Source: Bacteroidales bacterium SW299 (GTDB lineage Bacteria > Bacteroidota > Bacteroidia > Bacteroidales > Bacteroidaceae). From it: a stretch of 64,000 nucleotides of DNA. This document shows positions 20,475-28,888 of this stretch, piece by piece. The stretch covers positions 1-64,000 of the forward strand of contig SDWH01000012.1 of NCBI GenBank assembly GCA_019550975.1. The letters run 5' to 3'. The notes under the pieces were generated by a model. That model had not been told where the DNA came from and searched no databases. It worked only from the letters and a program-made list of their open reading frames with translations. Both the position numbers and the translations under genes were made by a program. The first letter of the stretch is position 1. Every line of letters starts with the position of its first letter.

Positions 20475-20515
20475 AAGCCCTTGATAATCAGTTGATTATC
20501 AAGGGCTTTTCTTTT
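20475..20515 (+). terminator. Element-borne terminator replacing that of tRNA-Leu
   Basis: A perfect 16-pair stem (AAGCCCTTGATAATCA / TGATTATCAAGGGCTT) with a two-base centre is followed by TTCTTTTT. It lies inside the element, four bases past the core, so the tRNA transcript ends on element DNA. Confidence 0.8.
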
Positions 20516-20523
20516 TATCGGGC

Positions 20524-20551
20524 GTACTAAAAGTGTACTTCCTGACGAAAA
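20524..20551 (+). repeat. Left integrase arm-type repeat
   Basis: GTACTAAAAGTGTACTT, two bases, then TGACGAAAA. The same 28-base unit, differing only in the two spacer bases, recurs in the same orientation at 31378-31405 near the right end. Such terminal direct repeats are usual binding sites for tyrosine integrases. Confidence 0.6.
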
Positions 20552-20649
20552 GAAAAAGAAAGAGTACTTTCGCCGTTTTAGCAACCTTATATTTATGCTT
20601 TATTAACGAAGATGTTGCATATTTCTTCCTTTCTCCTGCTTTTGTTTGC

Positions 20650-20680
20650 TTTGAAAACGGTATCCATCACTTATCTTTGT
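20650..20680 (+). promoter_or_regulatory. Promoter of the first element gene
   Basis: TTTG (20650-20653), 18 bases, then TATCTTTGT (20672-20680), 30 bases before the ATG at 20711. Confidence 0.6.
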
Positions 20681-20710
20681 AACCCAAACCGATTTTAATG
20701 CACAACGTAT

Positions 20711-21619
20711 ATGGAAGATTTCAGAGAAACCAACTTCAAAAAGATACAGCAGTTACTTGATAAATGTGTTGCCCATGAATACGGGATGAAAACTAATGCG
20801 CTTGCCTTAAAGCGTGAATACCTGACGGAAGCGCAAATGAATGACTACATCCGGCAAGAAATTTTCAACGTGACCGAGAACCTTGTATCCCTATGCCAAA
20901 AGAACCGTGCCCTGCACAATATACGTTTTGACATACTGATGCCGGACTTCCTTTGGGAAAGCGGTTTCTTCGAGAATCTCTCTTTTGACGAGCGGAAAAA
21001 ATATATTTCGTTCCAATGTTCTTCTTTTGATATGGACAAATACCTGCAATCTTCCACTTGCTATGATGAGCAGCTTCCGTTCTTTTCTTCCATTGTGCGC
21101 CTTGTCATGCAGACCCAATATCTGGAATACCTCCAACAATCGGAGGACGCCAGTCACGCCTCTGTTCCTTTGGATGAGAAACCAGAAGAACAGCCAAAAG
21201 AAGAAGAGAAGGCACAGCCTGAGCCGACCAAGATAGTCGGGAAATCCAATCCATTCAAATCAGTCCTTACAACGCAACAAATCAAACTGTTGGTCGAATG
21301 TGTCAACGAAGCGCACATATTCACCACGACAATCACCCCGAAAATCCTTTCGGACTTCTTCGCCTGCAAACTGAACGGGGTATTGAAGTCCAACAACAAC
21401 CGCTTGCTGGCTTATCTGATGATGCAGCTTAGCTGCTACAACTATATCGCTTATGAGTGGCAGTCCGTCATAGCCAACAACAAGCTGGTACTTGCCAAGA
21501 TAAAAGACAAATACCTCACACGCAGCGACTTGTCGAGCGCGACAGACAACGTGAAGTGCATCTACCCGAAAGGATACGAAATCATAGACAAATACATCAA
21601 GCAACTGCAAAAAGGTTGA
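20711..21619 (+). CDS. Element protein of unknown function
   Basis: A 302-residue soluble protein that I do not recognise. Residues 1-150 form one helical region, a proline/glutamate/lysine-rich linker spans about 157-175 (PEEQPKEEEKAQPEP), and a second helical region follows with a basic C-terminus (GYEIIDKYIKQLQKG). There is no signal peptide or membrane segment. It is first in the rightward element genes, where NBU1-type elements carry excision-region genes, so a role in excision or its control is possible but unproven. Confidence 0.65.
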   Translation: MEDFRETNFKKIQQLLDKCVAHEYGMKTNALALKREYLTEAQMNDYIRQEIFNVTENLVSLCQKNRALHNIRFDILMPDFLWESGFFENLSFDERKKYISFQCSSFDMDKYLQSSTCYDEQLPFFSSIVRLVMQTQYLEYLQQSEDASHASVPLDEKPEEQPKEEEKAQPEPTKIVGKSNPFKSVLTTQQIKLLVECVNEAHIFTTTITPKILSDFFACKLNGVLKSNNNRLLAYLMMQLSCYNYIAYEWQSVIANNKLVLAKIKDKYLTRSDLSSATDNVKCIYPKGYEIIDKYIKQLQKG

Positions 21620-21671
21620 GCATAGTCTGAGCGGTCAAACAAAGCTCAATTAGACTTCATTTCCAAGCCTT

Positions 21672-21680
21672 TAACTTTGC
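21672..21680 (+). promoter_or_regulatory. -7 box and dyads before the HTH gene
   Basis: TAACTTTGC is an exact -7 box 171 bases before the HTH gene. The long leader holds two dyads, AGTTACCCGTAACT (21740-21753) and GGTGCGCACC (21809-21818), either of which could be an operator. Confidence 0.5.
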
Positions 21681-21851
21681 CCCCGTTAACAAAACGATGC
21701 GGCATGTCGGCATAGGTCAAAACAAAAATATTTCACGTGAGTTACCCGTAACTTATGTGTTGATGTTTTGGAGGATGCCGATTTTTGCTCCATCAAAAAT
21801 AAAACGAGGGTGCGCACCTTCATATTGTTTCACCAAAAAGTTTCAAGCAAT

Positions 21852-22139
21852 ATGGAAAAAACTTTGGAAATGCGAGTGGAAGAACTCGAAAGAATGTTGT
21901 TCCTAACCAAGAACGTGCTTAGCTTTGATGAAGCGAGCACATTCCTCAACCTGTCCAAAAGTTACCTTTACAAGCTGACTTCGGGCAATCTGATTCCCCA
22001 TTACAAGCCGCAGGGGAAGATGCTTTATTTTGAGAAGTCCGAACTGGAAGCATGGCTCCGCCAGAATCCGGTAAAGACCAAAACGCAGATAGAGCAGGAA
22101 GCGCAGAAGTATGTTCTCAACCGTCCCTTAAAGAAGTAA
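21852..22139 (+). CDS. Small helix-turn-helix DNA-binding protein (excisionase-like)
   Basis: A 95-residue protein with a winged-helix HTH_17/excisionase-like domain: EASTFLNLSKSYLYKLTSG, then the wing IPHYKPQGKMLYFEKSELEAWL. Such proteins in mobilizable elements act as recombination directionality factors or regulators. The ATG at 21852 is chosen over a TTG at 21768, since the N-terminal helix (TLEMRVEELERML) then starts naturally. The C-terminal lysine-rich tail ends 5 bases before the ATPase ATG. Confidence 0.8.
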   Translation: MEKTLEMRVEELERMLFLTKNVLSFDEASTFLNLSKSYLYKLTSGNLIPHYKPQGKMLYFEKSELEAWLRQNPVKTKTQIEQEAQKYVLNRPLKK

Positions 22140-22144
22140 AGCCC

Positions 22145-23218
22145 ATGGAAAACAAGAAAAGCACGGAGGCTAAAGGGGACACCATCATGAAGAAGGAAGA
22201 ATTTGCTGCCCTTTGGAAAAGCATCCGCCTGAAAGTGACGGACACTTACGATGTGCCGCCTGAAATCCTTTGGGTGAACGGCTCCACCATCGGGACGCTG
22301 GGCAACTTCAGCGCCTCCATAGGCAAGGCGAAAAGCAAGAAGACGTTCAACATCTCCGCCATCGTTGCAGCGGCACTGACCAATGACGAGGTGCTGCACT
22401 ATTCGGCGTGCCTGCCTCCGAACAAACGGAAAATCCTTTATGTGGACACCGAACAGAGCAGATACCATTGCCACAAGGTGATGGAACGCATCCTGCGGCT
22501 TGCCGGGCTGCCGACCGACCAGGACAGGGACGACTTTGTTTTCATCGTACTTCGGGAACAGACCCCTGACATGCGGAAGCGGATTATCGAGTATATGCTG
22601 GAGAACATGCCCGATATGGGGCTGCTCATCATTGACGGCATCCGCGACCTGATGTATGACATCAACAGCCCCAGCGAATCGACCGACCTGATAAACCTGC
22701 TCATGCGCTGGTCAAGCGGATACAACCTGCACATTCATACCGTGCTGCATCTGAACAAGGGGGATGACAATACGAGGGGACATATCGGCACGGAACTGAA
22801 CAACAAGGCGGAAACCGTCCTGCAAATCACCAAGAGCACGCAGGACGGGAACATCAGCGAGGTAAAGGCGGCACATATACGCGACCGGGACTTTGAGCCT
22901 TTCGCCTTCCGCATCAACGACAGCGCATTGCCCGAAGTCGTGGACGGCTATGTATTCCAGCAGCCCAAGCAGGAAAAAAGTTTCCCGCTTACGGAACTGA
23001 CTGAACAGCAGCACCGCACGGCGTTGGAAAACGGTTTCGGCAAGCGCACCGTGCAAGGCTATTCCAACGTCATACAGGCGTTGAAGCAGGGCTATGCAAG
23101 CATCGGCTACGAGCGGGGACGCAATGTCCTCGTGGCATTGAACACGTTCCTCGTGAACAAGCGTATGATTGTAAAGGAAGGAAAGGGATACCGTTACAAT
23201 CCCGATTTTCACTACTAA
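22145..23218 (+). CDS. RecA/RepA-like AAA ATPase
   Basis: A 357-residue ATPase of the RepA/RecA-like fold. The phosphate-binding loop is within GNFSASIGKAKSKKTF, a second strand reads ILYVDTEQS, and Walker B is MGLLIIDGIRD. The C-terminal third looks like a winged helix. In related elements this protein works with the primase in replication after excision. The ATG at 22145 is preferred over one at 22052 that lies inside the HTH gene. Confidence 0.8.
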   Translation: MENKKSTEAKGDTIMKKEEFAALWKSIRLKVTDTYDVPPEILWVNGSTIGTLGNFSASIGKAKSKKTFNISAIVAAALTNDEVLHYSACLPPNKRKILYVDTEQSRYHCHKVMERILRLAGLPTDQDRDDFVFIVLREQTPDMRKRIIEYMLENMPDMGLLIIDGIRDLMYDINSPSESTDLINLLMRWSSGYNLHIHTVLHLNKGDDNTRGHIGTELNNKAETVLQITKSTQDGNISEVKAAHIRDRDFEPFAFRINDSALPEVVDGYVFQQPKQEKSFPLTELTEQQHRTALENGFGKRTVQGYSNVIQALKQGYASIGYERGRNVLVALNTFLVNKRMIVKEGKGYRYNPDFHY

Positions 23219-23380
23219 AACAGGTTTGGTTTAGTTCGGACATATATATAAGGGGAACAGACTTCCCGTTTCCCGTCACTCCCGGCAATCAAGTCCGGTA
23301 CAGTACGGGCGTATATATGAAGGTCTAAACCGGACTGGTACACTTCCCTATTATTCATCATCCACTAAAAAGTTTGCATT
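23219..23380 (+). other. Gap between the ATPase and primase genes
   Basis: There is no gene in these 162 bases. It holds two related stretches (CGGACATATATATAAGG at 23238 and CGGGCGTATATATGAAGG at 23308) about 70 bases apart, which could be protein-binding repeats. Confidence 0.35.
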
Positions 23381-24310
23381 ATGAACATTGAAGAAGCAAA
23401 GAAAATACCCATCACCGATTACCTGCACAGTCTGGGATATTCACCCGTCAAGCAGCAGGGAGCGAACCTATGGTACAAATCGCCACTGAGGGAGGAACAT
23501 GAAGCATCCTTTAAAGTAAACACAGAACGGGAACAATGGTATGACTTCGGGGCTGGCAAAGGCGGCAACATCATCGTACTGGCACAGGAACTTTACTGTT
23601 CCGACCATCTGCCGTACCTCTTAAACCGGATAGCAGAACAGGCACAGCATGTCCGCCCGGTCAGTTTTTCTTTTCGGCAGCAAAGGTCGGCACCGAGTTT
23701 TCAACATTTGGAAGTCCGTGACCTCACCCATCCGGCATTGCTCCGTTACTTGCAGGGGCGTGGCATTGACCTTACACTGGCAAAAAGAGAATGCAGGGAA
23801 CTGCGTTTCACTCATGACGGCAAGCCCTACTTCGCCATCGGTTTCCCGAATGTGGCTGGCGGCTACGAGGTGCGCAACTCCTTTTTCAAAGGCTGCATCG
23901 CCCCGAAAGACATCACCCATATCCGGCAACAGGGCGAACCGAGGGAGAAGTGCCTGGTGTTCGAAGGCTTCATGGATTATCTTTCATTCCTCACGCTAAG
24001 GACAAAGAACTGCCCTGTCATGCCCAACCTTGACAGGCAGGATTACGTCATACTCAACTCCACCGCCAATGTACAGAAAGCCATTGACGCATTGGGGCAG
24101 TATGAACGCATCCACTGCCTGCTCGACAATGACGGGGCAGGCATCCGGGCAACGCAAGCCATCACAGCGGAATACTCCTATCGGGTACGGGATTTCTCAC
24201 ACAATTACCGGGGATATTCCGACCTGAACGATTACCTGTGCGGCAGGAAGCAGGAACAGAAAAACGGACAGAAACTGCTGCTAAGGCAGAAGAAAGGCAG
24301 GGGAATCTAA
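23381..24310 (+). CDS. TOPRIM-domain DNA primase
   Basis: A 309-residue primase-like protein. The N-terminus matches the CHC2 fold of DnaG (YKSPLREEHEASFKVN, FGAGKGGNII) but lacks its zinc-binding cysteines and histidine. The TOPRIM domain starts near residue 185: CLVFEGFMDYLSFL supplies the glutamate and LLDNDGAG the DxD. Comparable proteins (PrmN1 in NBU1) lie next to oriT. It should prime the complementary strand after transfer. Confidence 0.85.
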   Translation: MNIEEAKKIPITDYLHSLGYSPVKQQGANLWYKSPLREEHEASFKVNTEREQWYDFGAGKGGNIIVLAQELYCSDHLPYLLNRIAEQAQHVRPVSFSFRQQRSAPSFQHLEVRDLTHPALLRYLQGRGIDLTLAKRECRELRFTHDGKPYFAIGFPNVAGGYEVRNSFFKGCIAPKDITHIRQQGEPREKCLVFEGFMDYLSFLTLRTKNCPVMPNLDRQDYVILNSTANVQKAIDALGQYERIHCLLDNDGAGIRATQAITAEYSYRVRDFSHNYRGYSDLNDYLCGRKQEQKNGQKLLLRQKKGRGI

Positions 24311-24354
24311 CCCGGCGGAGATAGACACTGTGAGCAACGGGCAGACGTTTCTTA

Positions 24355-24405
24355 GGGGAAGCAAGGTTATGTTTCGGTAGACCGAAACCGCCTTGCTTTG
24401 CTCCC
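24355..24405 (+). other. Candidate origin of transfer (oriT)
   Basis: A nested inverted repeat sits between the primase and mobC genes. The core is GTTTCGGT-AG-ACCGAAAC (24371-24388), flanked by GCAAGG (24361-24366) and CCTTGC (24391-24396) and further out by GGGG and CCCC. Position and structure fit an oriT; the nick site cannot be placed. Confidence 0.55.
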
Positions 24406-24466
24406 CGCAAAGGAAACCGCTCCCGTCGGTCGCAATTTTCAAGACAACTTCCAAAGACAAAAATGT

Positions 24467-24937
24467 ATGACAGATACAAGGAACAAATCAGGCGGTCGTC
24501 CGGCAAAGAACCGGATAGACAAGCAAAGACGTGTGGTCAGCACGAAGCTGACCGAGTTGCAGTATTACGCCGTCAGGAAGCGGGCATCAGAAGCCGGGCT
24601 GCGTGTCAGCGAGTATGTGCGGCAGGCTGTCGTGTCGGCAGAGATAACGCCCCGGCTGAACAGGCAGGATACGGACATCCTCCGCAAACTGGCAGGCGAA
24701 GCGAACAACATCAACCAGCTGGCGCACCGGGCAAATGCCGGAGGCTTTGCGAAAGTGGCGGTCGAACTGGTGAAACTTAAGAACAGGATAGTGGAAATCA
24801 TAAGCCATTTGTCGGATGATTGGAAAAATAAGGAAAGGAAGCGGGTTTTAAGGGCTGCGTGGACTACGTGCTGGGCAAGGAGCAGGCGGTCTTGCTCCAT
24901 GCGGACGGGGTTCTGGCGGAAAGCCGGGGCGACATAA
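24467..24937 (+). CDS. mobC: Mobilization accessory protein MobC (3' end altered)
   Basis: A MobC-like protein: a basic N-terminus (RRVVSTKLTELQYYAVRKRA), a ribbon-helix-helix-like part (AGLRVSEYVRQAVV) and the conserved NINQLAHRANAGG block. It should bind oriT and help the relaxase nick. The last 30 residues (RAAWTTCWARS onward) are shadow coding of the relaxase. With one T removed from the T4 run at 24846-24849 the frame would stop at once (GTT TAA), giving the usual MobC length of about 127 residues. So the present 156-residue product is an aberrant read-through form. Confidence 0.75.
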   Translation: MTDTRNKSGGRPAKNRIDKQRRVVSTKLTELQYYAVRKRASEAGLRVSEYVRQAVVSAEITPRLNRQDTDILRKLAGEANNINQLAHRANAGGFAKVAVELVKLKNRIVEIISHLSDDWKNKERKRVLRAAWTTCWARSRRSCSMRTGFWRKAGAT

Positions 24938-25746
24938 TCCGCAGCTTCTGTATGCAGGCGGGGATGACTCCCGGTCTGAAAAAGCCGGTCGGACACATCG
25001 CCCTGAGTTACTCCGCGACAGATGCACCCAAACTGACGGACGAGAAAATGATACAACTTGCGCAAGAGTATATGCGCGAGATGAAAATCACCGATACGCA
25101 GTACATCATCGTGCGCCATCAGGACAGGGAGCATCCGCATGTGCATATCGTGTTCAATCGCATAGACAACAACGGCAAGACCATCTCGGACAGGAACGAC
25201 ATGTACCGCAACGAGCAGGTGTGCAAGAAGCTGAAAGCCAAGCACGGGCTATACTTCGCCAAAGGCAAGGAACTGGTTAAGCGGCATCGCCTGAAAGAGC
25301 CGGACAAGTCGAAATACGAGATTTACACGGCTGTGAGGAATGAAATCGGCAAGTCCAAAAGTTGGCGGCAGTTACAGGAGCGGCTGGCAGAAAAGGGCAT
25401 CGGCATCCGCTTCAAGTATAAAGGGCGTACAGACGAGGTGCAGGGCATCTCCTTCACCAAAGGTGCCTATACGTTCAAAGGTTCGGAAATAGACCGCAAT
25501 TTCAGCTTCTCCAAACTGGATAAGCATTTCGGGAACGCAGGAATGGATACCGTAGAAAATAGCCGCCAGCAGATAGTTTCCGCACCTATTTTGGAGCCTG
25601 AGCAAACACCGCAAAGGAACGACAGCCCTTCAATGGGCGGCTTGTTCAGCTTGTTCGATGTTTCGCCGTCTGCTCCATCGGACGAAGAAATTGACTGGAG
25701 TCTGAGAAAAAAGAAGAAGAAAAAGAAAAGACAACTTAAACTATAA
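24816..25746 (+). pseudogene. Relaxase (MobA/BmgA-type), frameshifted near its start
   Basis: This is a relaxase/mobilization nuclease that would cut oriT and pilot the strand. Translation from the ATG at 24816 gives MIGKIRKGSGF and then meets TAA at 24849. The normal sequence continues one base further on (FKGCVDYVLG), and the rest of the protein is open to 25746. Catalytic features are present: the three-histidine motif HQDREHPHVHIVFNRI at about residue 105 of the downstream part and the KPVGHIALSYS strand. A GTG at 24859 could give a product without the first 14 residues, which would lose the tyrosine-side strand. The single extra T may be a true mutation, a sequencing error or a +1 shift site (UUU UAA G). 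Confidence 0.8.
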
Positions 25747-26484
25747 ATGGAAATGGAAGAAAATTTGATTTTAGAGGGGCTTCTCTCCATGGTCACGGAA
25801 CTGAAGGAGAAGCAGGAAGCGCAGGTGACGCCAGCCGGACGCGAGGAAACCCTTGCCCGGCTGGAGGCTATAGAACGGGCATTGTCTGAGTTACGCAGGA
25901 ACCCGGCGGTTCCCGAAAAAGAGTTGCAAGACATCCTGACCCGGCTTGCCGAACTGCGGAAATCAGGACAGGAACAACGGCAATCTTTCGGGGAGGTCAA
26001 GAATTATGTAGTAGCCACTTTCGGCTGTCTCAAGGAAATGCTGGAAACAATGAAGCGGTACCATGATGAGCGCATGGCAGAAAAAGAAGAAGCCAAACCC
26101 GTACCGTTTCATCGGCGGATTTACAACAAAGTAACTTCTTTGGTACGCCCGAAGCTATTCCTCTTTTCGGCAGGTCTGATTGTCTGTGCCACGTCCCTGT
26201 TCCTGAATGTCCGTCTGGCTGAACGGATGGGGCAGTTGCAGGACAACGACATGAAATACCGTTATCTGCTGATGCAGGGACAAGCGGACGGCAATACCCT
26301 TGAAAGACTGGAGAATAAGTTCAAGTGGCAGCGGGACGAGCGTTTTATCCGCAACCTGACGGATTCGGTACTAGATTTTGAGGAACGTTGCCGCAGGCAG
26401 GCGGAAGCCTTGGAACGGGCAAAGCTGCTTAATGAGCAGGCTGAGCAGTTGAAAAAGGAAGCTGATAGGTTAGGAAATCAGTAA
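25747..26484 (+). CDS. Coiled-coil, single-span membrane protein of the mob region
   Basis: A 245-residue protein starting immediately after the relaxase stop. Residues 1-120 and 180-245 are predicted coiled coil (LARLEAIERALSELRR; RRQAEALERAKLLNEQAEQLKKE). One membrane helix lies at about 135-155 (LFLFSAGLIVCATSLFLNV). Proteins like this often end Bacteroidetes mob operons. It may tether the relaxosome to the membrane or to a borrowed coupling protein, but this is inference. Confidence 0.7.
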   Translation: MEMEENLILEGLLSMVTELKEKQEAQVTPAGREETLARLEAIERALSELRRNPAVPEKELQDILTRLAELRKSGQEQRQSFGEVKNYVVATFGCLKEMLETMKRYHDERMAEKEEAKPVPFHRRIYNKVTSLVRPKLFLFSAGLIVCATSLFLNVRLAERMGQLQDNDMKYRYLLMQGQADGNTLERLENKFKWQRDERFIRNLTDSVLDFEERCRRQAEALERAKLLNEQAEQLKKEADRLGNQ

Positions 26485-26489
26485 ATAGC

Positions 26490-26531
26490 AAAAAGCCGAG
26501 GTGAAGGATAAGTCCCATAACTTCGGCTTTT
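26490..26531 (+). terminator. Terminator of the mob operon
   Basis: Arms AAAAGCCGA (26491-26499) and TCGGCTTTT (26523-26531) close a hairpin just after the last mob gene. Confidence 0.6.
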
Positions 26532-26657
26532 GAGTTTAATAGTTATACGTAATTCAAACAGACTATTTTTTTTAGACAAGCCTTGACCATCGTCAAGGTT
26601 TATATGATATTTTTCACGAAAAAAGAAAAGTGAAATCTTATTGTTAAGATTTTATTT

Positions 26658-26666
26658 TATATTTGC
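26658..26666 (+). promoter_or_regulatory. -7 promoter box for kup
   Basis: TATATTTGC, an exact match, 49 bases before the kup ATG in an AT-rich leader. Confidence 0.6.
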
Positions 26667-26714
26667 GCCGCTTAAAAGGAAAACAAATATATGTAGAACA
26701 AAAAACTACTTTTT

Positions 26715-28730
26715 ATGGCAACCTTATCAAAAGAAGGCAATATTCAACATAAACTTGGATTTGCCGGGTTACTCATCACATTGGGTATTGTTTTTGGTGA
26801 CATTGGAACATCGCCACTCTATGTTATGAAAGCCATCATTCATACTGGAGAAGCTCTTGATGAAAATTATGTTTTAGGCGCATTGTCTTGTATCATATGG
26901 ACGCTTACTCTTCAGACTACGGTGAAATATGTGCTGGTGGCTCTCCGTGCCGACAATAACGGGGAGGGTGGCATACTTGCGCTTTATGCCCTTTTACGCC
27001 GCCACAGAAGAAGGTGGATTTACATCATTGCCATTATCGGTGCGAGCACTTTGCTTGCTGATGGTATTATCACTCCAGCCATTACGGTCACAACTGCCAT
27101 AGAAGGACTTGAAAGTATCAGTCCGCATCTGCCTGTGATTCCTATTACACTGACCATTATTACCATTATATTTTTCGTTCAGCGTTTTGGTACAGAAAAT
27201 ATAGGACGGTCATTTGGCATATTTATGCTACTTTGGTTCCTGCTTCTTGGAATCGCCGGAGCTATCAGTCTGACTTCCTATCCTCAAGTATTCAAGGCAT
27301 TCAATCCTTACTATGCCATACGGTTATTAGTGGAATCCCCCCACTGGTTTCTGATATTGGGTGCCGTTTTCTTGTGTACCACTGGTGCAGAAGCCTTATA
27401 CTCTGATTTAGGGCACTGTGGCAGACGAAATATTACGGTCAGTTGGATATTTGTAAAGGTGATGCTTATTCTAAATTATTTGGGGCAAGGAGCGTGGGTA
27501 TTGCATCATCCGGAAAGTGCAGAAGGTACAGTGAACCCATTTTATTCAATCATGCCACAAGAAATACTGTTGTTTTCCATAGCAATGGCTACCGGGGCAG
27601 CTATTGTTGCGAGCCAAGCTCTAATAAGCGGTTCATTTTCCATATTGAGTGAAGCTATGAACTTGAATTTCTGGCCTCGTATGCGTATTAAGCACCCTAC
27701 CAACGTAAAAGGTCAGTCATTTATTCCAATGGTAAACCTTGTAATGTATATTGGAGTAATATTTACTATATTGTTGTTTCGAGATTCCACCCACATGGAA
27801 GCCGCTTATGGACTTGCCATAACTATTACAATGTTGATGACAACATTGTTGTTGGGATTCTATTTGCATATGCATAACATTCCACGCATTCTATCAATAC
27901 TGTTTGTCGGCGGATATTGTGTTATTGAAGGTATTTTCCTTGCTGCAAACCTGTCCAAATTTATGGTCGGAGGTTGGTTTACGCTGTTAATAGGTGGATT
28001 ATTATGTTTTATCATGTTTGTATGGGTAAGTGCCAACAAAATTCGTCGAAAACATATGTCTTCCAAACGGTTAAGTGAATACTACAACATTATTTCTGAT
28101 ATTAAGGCGGACGAAAGCATATCCAAATATGCTTCTAATCTTGTCTATGTGAATCATGCAGACAAAGAAGGTTGTGTGGACGATAAATTGTTGTATTCCA
28201 TAATTAATAAGCAGCCTAAACGGGCAGATCATTATTGGCTTATTAACCTTGAATTTGTGGATACACCAGACACACTTGAATATAATTGTTCCACATTAAT
28301 AAAAGGGACATTGTTTAGTATAACCATGCGTATAGGTTTTCGTATAGAACCGCGCGTGAGCCTTTATTTACGACAAGTAGTTGATGACCTTGTTGCGGAT
28401 GGTGAAGTAGAACTAACAAGCTCTTATCCTTCATTGCATAAGAATGGCATACCGGGTGATTTTCGCTTTATTATTATCCACCGGATATATTATCCTGAAG
28501 ATTCCCGTAACCGCCGACAAAATTTGCTGATGAGCCTTTATGCCTTAATTAGAAAGATAGGCATTGGAGAACCGAGTGCGTTGGGGCTTGACACATCGGT
28601 TGTTGTTGTCGAGCGTGTACCGTTAATTATAGCTAATAGGGCAAAACATATTCGTCGTATAGAGCGGATTAAGCCTGAAAAATGCGATAATGATGCTAAT
28701 ATAGTCTTGGAAGAACAGAATGTATCATAA
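26715..28730 (+). CDS. kup: KUP-family potassium transporter
   Basis: A 671-residue K+ uptake protein. The N-terminal signature GIVFGDIGTSPLYV and the following GALSCIIWTLTL are diagnostic. About twelve membrane helices cover residues 15-460 and a cytoplasmic C-terminal domain of about 200 residues follows. It has its own promoter and hairpin terminator, and is visibly more AT-rich than the mob genes beside it. That marks it as separately acquired cargo of the element. Confidence 0.93.
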   Translation: MATLSKEGNIQHKLGFAGLLITLGIVFGDIGTSPLYVMKAIIHTGEALDENYVLGALSCIIWTLTLQTTVKYVLVALRADNNGEGGILALYALLRRHRRRWIYIIAIIGASTLLADGIITPAITVTTAIEGLESISPHLPVIPITLTIITIIFFVQRFGTENIGRSFGIFMLLWFLLLGIAGAISLTSYPQVFKAFNPYYAIRLLVESPHWFLILGAVFLCTTGAEALYSDLGHCGRRNITVSWIFVKVMLILNYLGQGAWVLHHPESAEGTVNPFYSIMPQEILLFSIAMATGAAIVASQALISGSFSILSEAMNLNFWPRMRIKHPTNVKGQSFIPMVNLVMYIGVIFTILLFRDSTHMEAAYGLAITITMLMTTLLLGFYLHMHNIPRILSILFVGGYCVIEGIFLAANLSKFMVGGWFTLLIGGLLCFIMFVWVSANKIRRKHMSSKRLSEYYNIISDIKADESISKYASNLVYVNHADKEGCVDDKLLYSIINKQPKRADHYWLINLEFVDTPDTLEYNCSTLIKGTLFSITMRIGFRIEPRVSLYLRQVVDDLVADGEVELTSSYPSLHKNGIPGDFRFIIIHRIYYPEDSRNRRQNLLMSLYALIRKIGIGEPSALGLDTSVVVVERVPLIIANRAKHIRRIERIKPEKCDNDANIVLEEQNVS

Positions 28731-28832
28731 GTGACTTGCTATAATTATCGTCTGCATTTACGGTTTAGTTCTGTCTTTTGTATATACATCCAAACTAACC
28801 TAAACCTATTCTTGTTGGCAGTAATAAACGTG

Positions 28833-28873
28833 CTGGCGAAAAGAGAAAGAATGGCTTTCCTTCTTTTCGCCAG
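28833..28873 (+). terminator. Bidirectional terminator between kup and the DUF1016 gene
   Basis: An eleven-pair stem CTGGCGAAAAG / CTTTTCGCCAG with further inner pairing, followed on the plus strand by a T-rich stretch. It lies between the two converging genes. Confidence 0.6.
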
Positions 28874-28888
28874 TAGTGTTTTTTATTG

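Noticed and set aside
20591..20710. CRISPR or tandem repeats near the element left end
   Set aside because: Only the arm-type unit recurs; there are no regularly spaced repeats and spacers anywhere in the window.
22052..22144. Longer N-terminus of the RecA-like ATPase
   Set aside because: It overlaps the HTH gene in another frame and gives a low-complexity stretch; the ATG at 22145 is natural.
24398..24466. Longer N-terminus of MobC starting within the oriT hairpin
   Set aside because: The start codon is a non-ATG inside the hairpin; MTDTRNKSGG at 24467 is the usual MobC start.
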